From Prunus persica (lineage: Eukaryota > Streptophyta > Magnoliopsida > Rosales > Rosaceae): a DNA stretch of 64,000 nt. Shown here in pieces: positions 1-11,018 of this stretch. The notes beneath the pieces were generated by a model. That model had not been told where the DNA came from and did not search any database. It saw only the letters and a program-made list of their open reading frames with translations. The stretch is taken from positions 16,404,063 through 16,468,062 of the forward strand of contig NC_034016.1 in the NCBI RefSeq assembly GCF_000346465.2, written 5' to 3'. Each line of letters begins with the position of its first letter. The stretch's first letter is position 1. The translations under genes and the position numbers were made by a program.

Positions 1-367
1 CATCATTGTCTGATTTATAGAGGTTGACTCCATATTCTTTGTCATCTTCAAGTCGCTCATCTAAGTACTTTGGATGGTATAGTTGGTCCAACAGTCCTCA
101 GTGGCCAAAACTTAGCCAGCCAATCCACCACCTAAGCAAAGACTCAACTTCTCAATAAAAATTTGGATCTATATCAACTTTTCTATTAATTTTGATAAGC
201 TTCAATGAAAACTAATTGGAATTTATTCTTTGCTTAGGTGGTGGATTGGCTGGCTAAGTTTTGGCCACTGAGGACTGTTGGACCAACTATACCATCCAAG
301 TACTTAGATGAGCGACTTGAAGATGACAAAGAATATGGAGTCAACCTCTTTAAATCAGACAATGATG
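1..367. repeat. Inverted repeat (foldback) made of UGT exon sequence
   Basis: Bases 1-141 are the reverse complement of 228-367, around an 86-base spacer (142-227). I aligned the arms by eye and saw only one substitution and one single-base indel. The right arm is the 3' end of an intron plus the first ~130 bases of the UGT exon at 238-957, so the left arm is an antisense copy of that exon start. The left arm touches the window edge and may extend further. Near-identity implies a recent inverted duplication. An assembly foldback artefact is the alternative. Confidence 0.93.
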
Positions 368-957
368 CCTGCATCAAATGGCTAAACGAAAGGCCAAAAG
401 GGTCTGTTGCTTATGTATCATTCGGCAGTTTCGCGGAACTTGGCGTTGAGCAAATGGAGGATCTTGCTCGGGGTTTGAGGAGGAGCAAAAGTAACTTCTT
501 GTGGGTGGTCAGAGCATCAGAAGCAGCAAAGGTGCCAAAAGGATTCGTCGAGGAGACATTGGAGAAAGGTTTGGTGGTCTCATGGTGCCCCCAAATGGAG
601 GTTTTGGCTCATGAGGCTGTTGGGTGCTTTGTTACACATTGTGGTTGGAACTCAACTTTGGAGGCTTTGAGTTTGGGGGTTCCAATGTTGGCAATGCCAC
701 AATGGACTGACCAAACAACCAATGCCAAGTTCATTATGGATGTGTGGAAAATAGGGCTCACAGCTCCATGTGATGAGAAAGGACTTGTGAGACCAGAAGT
801 AGTGGAACATTGCATAAGTGAAATAATGGAGGGAGCGAGAGGGAAAGAAATGAAAATCAACGCCCTCAAGTGGAAGGAGTTGGCTAAAAAGGCAGTGGAT
901 GAAGGTGGAAGTTCTGACAAAAACATTGATGAGTTCATTTCAAAGTTGGTTCAGTGA
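238..957 (+). CDS. UGT74-type UDP-glycosyltransferase, second exon only (C-terminal half)
   Basis: This 239-residue reading frame is the C-terminal half of a plant family-1 UDP-glycosyltransferase. It contains the full 44-residue PSPG sugar-donor box at residues 116-159 (starts WCPQMEVLAHE, contains HCGWNS, ends PQWTDQ). The exon starts after an acceptor AG at 236-237 with VVDWLAKFWP, the usual exon-2 start of UGT74 genes, and ends at TGA 955-957. The family transfers glucose from UDP-glucose to small acceptors such as hormones or phenylpropanoids in the cytosol. The acceptor-binding N-terminal half is not in the window: an inverted copy of this exon's own start lies where intron 1 should be. 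It is therefore either a gene with a rearranged intron whose exon 1 lies further left, or a truncated pseudogene. The open frame itself has no lesion. Confidence 0.85.
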   Translation: MVDWLAKFWPLRTVGPTIPSKYLDERLEDDKEYGVNLFKSDNDACIKWLNERPKGSVAYVSFGSFAELGVEQMEDLARGLRRSKSNFLWVVRASEAAKVPKGFVEETLEKGLVVSWCPQMEVLAHEAVGCFVTHCGWNSTLEALSLGVPMLAMPQWTDQTTNAKFIMDVWKIGLTAPCDEKGLVRPEVVEHCISEIMEGARGKEMKINALKWKELAKKAVDEGGSSDKNIDEFISKLVQ

Positions 958-1125
958 TGGCTATGTGTTAGAAAAGCCACATAAGTAAAATAAAAACAGC
1001 TTCTTTTTTTTTTTTTTGGTCAAAATAAAAACAGCTTTTAAGCACTACGTGTGGTGGTTCCAATGATATTGTATGCCAGATCTTATCAATGGTCGTTGTC
1101 AATCTTATAAATATTTCTTTTCATC

Positions 1126-1620
1126 CTGGTATTTGTTTTGGGTAATTTGCAAAAAGCATTGGGAAGTCAATTGAATTTTAATAGTGTATTTTATCTCCAA
1201 ATTGATAGACAATCAGAAAGGATTATCCAGATCTTAGAAGATATGCTAAGAGTTTGTGTTTTGGATTTTCATGGAACTTGGGAAGATCATATTACTTTGG
1301 CAGAATATGCTTATAACAACAGTTTCCAATCCAGCATCGAAATGGCACCATATGAGGGACTCTATGGTAGACCATGTAGATCCCCTTTATGTTGAGCAGA
1401 AGTAAGTGAAACTGTGTTATTAGGACCTAATCTTGTACAAGAAACAACATAGAAGATCAAAACTATTAAACAACGATTGTATACAGCTCAATGTCGACAA
1501 AAGAATTATGCGGATAAAAGAACAAGGCCATTGAAGTTTAAAATTGAAGATCATGTATTCCTTAAAGTTTCACCTTGAAAGGAATTAAAAGATTTGAAAA
1601 GTCAAGAAAATTAGCCCCAC
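1126..1620 (+). pseudogene. Ty3/gypsy integrase remnant
   Basis: In one frame this reads as the end of a gypsy integrase core and its C-terminal linker: QSERIIQILEDMLR, then AEYAYNNSFQSS, MAPYEGLYGRPCRSP and, further on, YADKRTRPLKF and DHVFLKVSP. Three in-frame stops interrupt it; the first (TGA 1393-1395) and third (TGA near 1576) stand where TGG or other sense codons are expected, and a TAG lies near 1450. No LTR, reverse transcriptase or protease is recognisable around it. It is an isolated dead fragment between the two UGT copies. Confidence 0.85.
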
Positions 1621-1693
1621 GATTTATTTGACCTTTTCATCCTAGTATTTATGCTGCAAAAGTGACGATTTATAGCTTTAGTTATGACAAAAA

Positions 1694-1876
1694 TAGTCTT
1701 GATCTCTTGGACCACAGGAGTCCAAGAGATTGTGGTCACTCACCGTTGGATATTAATCTAATGATTTAAAAAAATTTCTTAAAAAGAGTTCAAGATTGAG
1801 TGAACCGTTGAATTTACATCCAACGGTGAGTGACCACAAATCTCTTGGACTCCTGTGGTCCAAGAGATCGGGACTA
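1694..1876. mobile_element. Mutator-like MITE with long TIRs and 10-bp target duplication
   Basis: A 183-bp element has terminal inverted repeats of about 55 bp (the left arm begins TAGTCTTGATCTCTTGGACC, the right arm is its near-exact complement), separated by an AT-rich centre. The flanks carry a direct 10-bp repeat ATGACAAAAA at 1684-1693 and 1877-1886. Long TIRs with a 9-11 bp target duplication fit a non-autonomous Mutator-like element. Each arm also contains a short palindrome (CTCTTGGAC/GTCCAAGAG). There is no coding capacity. Confidence 0.82.
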
Positions 1877-2133
1877 ATGACAAAAATTCTTTATCTTTAA
1901 TTAAAGACTACACTGTTCGTATACATCGACACATGACTACATATCAATATAGTCCGATCTTAATTAAAAATTAGATTGATGACATATAAATAGTCCTGTC
2001 CTTGTTAAAAATTGGACATTCTGGACATAGCGGAATTATTTGTGTTAATTGACATTTATCTTTCTTTTTCTTTTAAGTAACGCTTGAGGGTTTAGTTTTT
2101 GTCATTCTCTTCTCTAAATAAAAAATAATTAAG

Positions 2134-2245
2134 GCAGACATAAGCTTAGTCAAGTTGGCCATAGTGGATGTGCTCCTCACTCTGCACCCGAGTTCGAATC
2201 CCCCTCATCGTAGTTTATATTAAATTAAAATAGAATAATATAGCT
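2134..2245 (+). mobile_element. tRNA-derived SINE
   Basis: A tRNA-like head shows an A-box-like CTTAGTCAAGTTGGCC and a B-box-like GAGTTCGAATCC about 40 bases later, followed by an AT-rich tail. It resembles the SINE at 10340-10451 on the other strand (shared CTTAGTCAAGT and CACCCGAGTTC). Boundaries are approximate and no target duplication was resolved. Confidence 0.65.
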
Positions 2246-2283
2246 TGTATCAATAAAAATAAAATAAGAAAATAAGAAAATTG

Positions 2284-3530
2284 TGTAATTACTTTAGAAA
2301 TGGACATAGCATTTTGTTTCCCTTTCTCTCCCTCCATTATTTCACTTATACAATGTTCTACTGCTTCATGAAACCACCAAACCCTTCTCCGATGTCTCCT
2401 CGACGAATGCTTTTGGCACTTAGCTGCTTCTGATTCTCTAACCACCCTCAAGAAATTAGTTTTGCTGCACTGCCAAATGATACATAAGCGACGGAGCCTT
2501 TTGGCCTGTCATTGAGCCATTTTAAGGAGGCACCATTGTCTGGTTTGAATAGGTTGACACCATATTCTTTGTCATTTTCAAGTCTCTTGTCCAAGTAATT
2601 GGATGGTATGGTTGGTCCAATTGACCTCACAGGCCAAAACTTAGCCATCCAATCCACTACCTGTGTATTCCAATTAAAACATTAGTTAATTAAATGAAAA
2701 GAAAATAATATGATTAGTGTGGAAATACGTCATCTTTCTTTGGCTATATCTACTAGGCTCGCCAAATTAATTGCTTTAGCGAAGCAAAAGCTGGCACAAA
2801 ATGTGATGAGCCTAACAGTCCTTTGTTTTTAACTGAAACTTCAAACACTTGTTTTTCAGAATCATAAAATGTGTTGCAAAAAATCCAATCAGCTTTGTCA
2901 ACAATAAAGGACTGATCCACTGCCATTTCACAGATAGCCCGGTAAGACCCCGAAAAGTTTCCAAAGGATGGCAAGTCTGAAGGTTCAAGTGGTGGCAACC
3001 CGGGAAGCAAAATGTTAGACTGACCACATCATCATCAACAGCAGCAGCAGTACTAAGAGGAAGTTTGAGCAGTCCTTTGTGGACATGGTAGTAAATGTGG
3101 TTGACAGCACAAGACTGAGTGAAGAAAACTGCCCCAAATATTCCAAACTTTTTGGCAACATCTGAAGCCCCAGGCATTAATGCATCATAAACAAGACAAT
3201 CAACTTTGGACCCTGCAGAGCTTGATAGTTTCTCAAGAAGCTGGGACAAGGTTTGTGACCCTACTTGCCAAAATCTCTCCACATAGGCATCTATGCTTTC
3301 GGCTTGCGCGCTCCTTCCTTCGTCATATCCATCGGAAATGGTCTCCTGCAGCAGAATATTGCAACTAGATAGTAATCCTGCAGCCTGCATAATTGTGTTG
3401 TAGGCAAATTGGGTAGTGACCAGTGTGACTTTGACTCTTTGTGAACTAAGCTTGGAGAACTGGAGCAAAGGATTAATATGGCCTTGACTTTCCTCAATTG
3501 TGTCATATTGAGTGACTATTGAGTAGTGTT
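2284..3530 (-). pseudogene. UGT74-type glycosyltransferase pseudogene
   Basis: This is a second UGT74 copy, on the minus strand. Exon 1 (about 2849-3500) encodes GHINPLLQFSKLSSQ and continues through FFTQSCAVNHIYYHVHKG to DWIFCNTFYDSEKQ. An intron follows (2661-2848, GT...CAG), then exon 2 starting VVDWMAKFWP at 2660. Lesions visible in the sequence: the N-terminus before GHINP does not match the family and has an in-frame stop; a single-base frameshift near 3014 sits just before LLPGLPPLEP; about 20 codons are lost after YVSFGSAAK near 2450; and a second internal deletion removes the whole PSPG box (sequence jumps from VRESEAAK and a scrambled stretch to EAVEHCISEIMEG). Without the sugar-donor box it cannot be an active glycosyltransferase. 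It probably derives from the same tandem family as the 238-957 copy. Confidence 0.9.
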
Positions 3531-3540
3531 AATAGTCTTT

Positions 3541-4076
3541 GATACACTTTCACTAAAAGAAAGGGACACTTTCATTAAAAGGAAGAAAAAAAAAAAAAAA
3601 AAACTAGTATTGGAGACTTATTTTCATCCTCATTTGATATTTCTTTAACTTGAATTAGCGCCAAAGGCCGATGACGTGACCTTGCTAGTCTTTAGATAAA
3701 GGGTCAATGACCTATTTTGTCGTCAATTCAAGTGAGATCGATAAGAAAATAAAATAAAGTTATAAGGAAAGGGAAAGAGAGGGACGCAAGTCGGAGGAAA
3801 GGGTTGGCGGCCGACAAGGGGAGGAGGGTGCCGCCGCCAGCAGTGGCAAGGAATTTTTAGTTTTGTACTTTTATTTTTAGTTCAAAAAGGGTAAAATTGG
3901 ATTTTAGAGTTCACAACTATGTGGGCGGGTGTGGTGAGCATTTAGCTGGGTGGCAATAGAGTTCCTTTTTCAGCGAAGCCAATCTCAAACTAACCAGTCA
4001 TTCCAGCTCAACTACCTCTCCCTCTCTCCTTTACTCGCCCTCTCTCTGTCTCTTTCTTAGTCTCATTCACCACACC
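3541..4076. other. Gene-free stretch, upstream region and 5' UTR of the SHW1-like gene
   Basis: It holds an A-rich run at 3583-3602, a purine-rich stretch near 3765-3835, and a CT-rich leader (4015-4070) just before the start codon at 4077. I see no clear TATA box. Confidence 0.5.
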
Positions 4077-4265
4077 ATGCCCTTCTCTGCAACTCTCTCA
4101 CGTCCCACTCTTTCTTACTTCCCTCAAACACAACAACACCAACAACAATTGCATCTTCCTCACTTCCTCAATCCCTATCTCAAACCGAAAAGTTTCAGTC
4201 TTCAATTTCAATGCGCCCAAGCCTCCAGACGAACCCCTAATTACCCTCAGGTCCTCACTCACTCA

Positions 4266-4305
<40 letters not shown>

Positions 4306-5997
4306 AATTCTAATCAATCAACCCTTTGGACTCTTCATTTCACAGGGCGGCGCTGATAATCTGGTTGATGATCCGCGCAACTGGAGCCGTTCGATCAACT
4401 CCGAGGTCGACCGGCACTACAATTTCGAAGACGATGATGAAGACGATGAGGATGACGACGATGATGAAGAAGAAGATAGGAGTTTGGATTTATTGGTGAG
4501 GTTTGTTCAGAATATGTTCAAGAAGGTCTCCAGGCGAGCCAGGAGGGCCGTACGATCAGTTCTCCCTGTCTCAATTCCCACCAAATTGGTAACCATTGAT
4601 TATAAATTTGGGTTCCATTTTTCAATTTTTCGAAAGAAAGCTGGGATTTTTATAGCTGAATTGTTGAACTGTTTTTTGTTGGCTTGGCTTATACACAGGT
4701 GGGGTTTTCTGTTAATGGGGTGCTCATGCTGGCATTTTTATGGGTCTTGAAGGCATTTCTTGAGGTAATTATATATGCAATCCACATACATGTATGCAAA
4801 CTTCCATTTATTTGGTTATCAATGAGCTGTTATGGGTTTCATATCCATGTGAGTTCATGATCAATTGCATGCTCTTGAGTATTGTTACTGGTTCTTTTAA
4901 GGGTCTTTTCCCAGCACGTTTTGGTTCTCAATTCATTGAGCACATATGTTAGTTTAAACCCCCCATTCTGCGTACACGGTTGGTAACATTAGCTAGCAGT
5001 GTGGCCTCCTGTTTTTCTTTTTATCCCCTACCAAGTTTAATTTATCAAATTTGTGTTCTGTTATTTTATGGACTGAAATTTTAAAACTTGAACCATTTGT
5101 TGCTTGTGTGATTATTCTTCCTTAACACCAGTTTTGCAAAGTGGCCTTGTTTCTTGATACCACTGGATTTTAGAGTTACTGGACTCAACACAGGCCATGG
5201 TTCTTTTCTATGAATAAATCTAAAAAAGAAATAAAGTCGATTAATAGTAAGGGAGAAATAAAATAGTATAAAACCAAGTAGTATCTCTGCTATTGCACTT
5301 CATTTGATAGCAGTTTTGCAATGCAAATGATAATACTTGCAGCACTTAGATTCTTTTATCGTCTTTGTGGAAAGCTCGGTTACAGATGGGAAGAGTTGCT
5401 CTTTGTCAAAGCTGATACATCTGGAAAGAAGAACTCAGCAGGCAAAGTGTCCTAGTAGTGGTTAACTCTGCTCGGTCTATGGTTAGTAGCCATGCCTGAA
5501 GCTGCAGTTGTATAGGCATCGTTTTTTTTTATCTCTCCAAAGCCTGGATCTTTTAGTGAGTGCTGCATTCTCTATGTTTAGAAGGCCTTTGACAGATTTG
5601 AAATGTTGACAGTTGTTAAAGTATATGGCTTTTCAAATCAGACTGGTCTTATAGTTGGTGATCTTATTGAGGGCTCACTTGTGGTGTCATACTAGGCATA
5701 GAGAACAGTATTCACAGTCTTATCTGCGTGTTTGCATCAGGCATGAGTCATATCTGTAATTTATTTTGACTTACACAGCACCTGGATGGCTTCTGCTTAT
5801 AAAAGCTTGTTATGACCTTTCTCTGTCTGTTTTAAATCTAGGTTGTTTGCACCCTTGGAAGTCTAGTGTTCGTAAGCATCTTACTCATCCGTGGGATATG
5901 GACTGGAGTAACCTACGTACAAGAAAACCGCACCCAGAAACTCCGCAATTTTGAAGATGAAAGCCGTCCGTGGACTGGCACACAGCCGGCAACCTGA
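4077..5997 (+). CDS. SHW1: SHORT HYPOCOTYL IN WHITE LIGHT 1-like protein
   Basis: Four exons join in frame with GT-AG borders: 4077-4250, 4346-4588, 4699-4764 and 5842-5997, giving 212 residues. The N-terminus is rich in Ser, Gln and basic residues and looks like a plastid transit peptide. It is followed by a long Asp/Glu tract (residues about 84-100), a basic Arg/Lys segment (KKVSRRARRAVRSV), and two hydrophobic segments (VGFSVNGVLMLAFLWVLKAF and VVCTLGSLVFVSILLIRGIW) that would span or anchor in a membrane. The acidic tract, the RSLDLLVRFV block and the hydrophobic end match my memory of the plant-specific SHW1 family, genetically linked to light-dependent hypocotyl growth and chlorophyll accumulation in Arabidopsis. 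The name rests on recall and is less certain than the gene model. Intron 1 carries a (TC)n microsatellite and intron 3 is 1077 bp. Confidence 0.82.
4269..4303. repeat. (TC)n microsatellite in SHW1 intron 1
   Basis: About 17 TC units lie between the donor at 4251 and the acceptor at 4345, taking up over a third of a 95-bp intron. They could act as a polypyrimidine tract for splicing. Confidence 0.9.
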
Positions 5998-7340
5998 TAC
6001 TTCCTCTCAAAGAAGAGAGTTGTTCAACTATAATCTCACACCAGAATAGGAGGAGTATACAATAAACAATAAAGGAGGACTACTTGAAATCAAGGATGAT
6101 GAGAAGATAGCATAAAAACCATGGTTCTTGTCTGGAAAGAATTATAACTATGATGTAACTTCCTGCCTGAACAGGTACACAAGATATTCTTGTGATTTTG
6201 ATTTAGCACCATGTATAATAGCATAGCAGGATAAAATTTTGTTATACGTTTTGGGAAGGTGGGATGATGGTTGGGTTCCCCCTGTATGATACATATAATG
6301 TCGACAGAAATCCTGTCAAAAATGAAATTTTCCATTGTGAGCTGCATGTAGGGTCCTGTTTGGTATAGCATATACTCGTCTGATTTCATTATCTTCGATT
6401 CTTTTCATTGTTATAATGATAGTTCAATGCCATCTATATTGACTCATTTTCTCTATTGGCATGTGAAAATAATCAGTTCATAAATATTTTACAATATCGT
6501 TTCAAGTTCCGATGGATTTCTAATCTCTTAAACGTTCCTTCACAAGTGAGTGACTATCAGCAATTGATGGATGGCTGGAGCTGCCAACGCCGGACCCTAG
6601 CATTCTTCTTGAAAGTGATCATCTGGCCACCAAACCAAGGAAATAGTCACTGTTTCATTAGAAATGATATTGCCAATGGTAGATCACATTCCCAAGGGAA
6701 GCTTTTCCATAGTTGCCATGCCACCAGTGACAAAGACATCTATTGGGGTAGTTGGGTAGGCCCGGGATTGCTTTGCTTTGGCTACACATTTGTGTCCCTT
6801 CCCGCATTATTTTCACCATCATACAAAGTATATAGTGTTGGCCACATGAATTTTTTTAATTATATGCTTTTTAAATTAATAATATGCCATATCTTCTAAT
6901 AAATCCATACTTTAGAATTTTCTTTTTACTTGTATTACCTGGAAAAAAAAAAGTTTACGAGAGATTACATATGCAAAACTCCTAATCAATTCAAAAATCG
7001 AGTTCGATTCAACTAGATTTGAGTTGAAGTCATATAATTTGTGCTAAGAGTACCAACTAACTATTAATTTAGCGATATTTTCATAATGTTGCACCTTTTG
7101 TTATAAGTTTTTGTCCAACAAAAAAATTTTGCATTTGAGATTTTCATTCCCGTTCAATTTTTTTGTTTTGAAAAAAAAAAACCGTAAACCATAGCTTAGT
7201 ACTCAATTATCCCAGTATTACGGAAATAACCTTACTACTACGGTCCTTCGGCGGCAAAATTTAATTTTTAAAACCAAAAAAACAGAGAAAGACAACTGTG
7301 GTTAAAAGAGGTGGTTAAGCCAGGCCAGCATCACATCAGA
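5998..7340. other. Gene-free stretch between SHW1-like and alpha-tubulin
   Basis: It contains the 3' UTR of the upstream gene and AT-rich spacer. A 147-codon open frame at 6456-6899 has no recognisable domain, starts in no sensible context and looks like chance. No repeats with clear ends were seen. Confidence 0.5.
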
Positions 7341-7356
7341 GACAGCCAACGGTCAA

Positions 7357-7448
7357 TTCTGGGCCGTCCGTTCCCTCCCAATCTTAACCAAACCCTAGAC
7401 CTCAGGTTAAGTTTTGCATCTGCCACTTCCTATTTCCAGTTATAAATA
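7357..7448 (+). promoter_or_regulatory. Alpha-tubulin core promoter: site II, telo box, TATA
   Basis: A TGGGCC site II element (7360-7365), a telo box AAACCCTA (7390-7397) and a TATA box TATAAATA (7441-7448) are spaced as in many plant genes that are highly expressed in dividing cells. Site II plus telo box is a known combination in genes induced with cell proliferation. The start codon is 138 bases past the TATA box, and the leader contains a (TTC)n tract at 7541-7558. Confidence 0.75.
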
Positions 7449-7576
7449 CCTCGCCCAAACCCCCCCCTCAGATCTCATCTCAATCTGAAAAAGAGGGCGT
7501 CTTAATAAACGCCTTCGACTTTCTTCTTCGTGAGAGTCTCTTCTTCTTCTTCTTCTTGTTTTTTCGTCGCGTTTAA

Positions 7577-9654
<2,078 letters not shown>

Positions 9655-10329
9655 GAAGTCACAGATTGAAGTTTCAACTATCCTTTGTTGTTATGCTTTG
9701 TATGTCGTTTTCTGTCATGTGGTGATGATACCTGTAAGACTTGTGTGTTAATGGTTTTCATTCTATACGCAATGTGATGATATGGTTTAGACTCGCCGGA
9801 TGTTTTTTTGCTATTCCCAGTTCTTGTTTATTATCTTCTTTTCTGAAACCAACCTCCACTCACCCGTGATTGGTCCACTTGTGAAGGCCAATTGTTGGCC
9901 TAGCAACTCCCATTGTCCAACAGGTGTGATCAAGCAAGCATATGTCAATGCTAGAGCCATTCTTGGTCTTTTAAAATTAACTTATTGGCATAAAGAATTG
10001 AAACGCTATAAAAAAACAAGAACAAAAAACCAAGAAAGAAAAGTGCGAGTGAGATTGTTATTGAATAAAAAATGACTAAAATGAAATGGGTTATTGTTGA
10101 TTGTTTGGCTGTAAATTGGAATCAAATTCAGAACTAGAACTATATTTGGGTTTAGGTATTAGACTTGTAGTTGGGTACTTGCGTTTAGATGACTATGAAG
10201 GTGTCGAAGCAAAGAGAAGCTTTGCATGTACTAGAAGATGGCAAGGCTGAGATTGATCCGGTTTACTTGAGGGAGACCAACGGGAGAGAGAAAATGCCAT
10301 TTGAACTCTGGTCTCACGTGTGAGATACA
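9655..10329. other. Tubulin 3' UTR and spacer
   Basis: It holds the 3' UTR of alpha-tubulin followed by AT-rich non-coding DNA. Short open frames here show no family resemblance. Confidence 0.5.
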
Positions 10330-10339
10330 ACTCCAGACT

Positions 10340-10451
10340 TTGATTTTGTTTATACTTTAAACCACAAGGAGGGGATGAGGAATTTGAACTCGGGTGTTGA
10401 GTGGAAAACACATCCTCTTTAGCCGACTTGACTAAGTCTATGTATATCACC
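10340..10451 (-). mobile_element. tRNA-derived SINE with 10-bp target duplication
   Basis: On the minus strand the element shows an A-box-like CTTAGTCAAGTCGGC and a B-box-like GAGTTCAAATTCC, and ends in an AT-rich tail. It is flanked by perfect 10-bp direct repeats ACTCCAGACT at 10330-10339 and 10452-10461, the footprint expected of target-primed retrotransposition. The body is only about 112 bp. It resembles the copy at about 2134-2245. Confidence 0.82.
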
Positions 10452-10461
10452 ACTCCAGACT

Positions 10462-11018
10462 ACTTGGTATTTTACGCTCAAACCAAAAAATGGTTCAAGT
10501 TGGACTAGCAATATTCACAATGAGTCTTTTCTTTAATAAATTTGAAGGGAGCTTTTTACAAGGCACCCATTTAAGTTTAAATACTCACTATTTACTCATC
10601 TTTAAATCATTTTTTCAAATCTTTTATTACTCTTAAATAATGGGAGCCCAACAACAGCATCGACTTTCACATGATAACCTATGATATAAGCATAACCTTT
10701 GACACCTTAAAAAAAATAAAGGGTTAATTTCATTTTAGTAACTGAACTTTCAGCCACAAGACATGCTGGGAGCAGAGTTTTCAATTTTAACATTTAATTA
10801 CTTCAGGTAAATATTGTACATAAAATGTGCAAAAAGAAACTGGATTCAGTACATATTAATGTTCGAGGCCTATTAGCCCCAGAACAACATCGCAATAAAC
10901 AGAAGAGAAAGTTATTGATAAGTTTGAGATTTATACAGAGAAAGAATAAACAAGAGCCAATAAAATAGTTGACAGAAACCTGTATTTGGATTCTAAGTTA
11001 TGTGAAAGACTTTGTGCT
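10462..11018. other. Spacer and 3' UTR of the downstream minus-strand gene
   Basis: AT-rich non-coding sequence. No domain, repeat with clear ends, or RNA gene was recognised. Confidence 0.4.

Noticed and set aside
6456..6899. 147-codon open frame on the plus strand
   Set aside because: No recognisable domain, low-complexity and rare-residue composition, in AT-rich intergenic DNA without a convincing start context. It is most likely chance.
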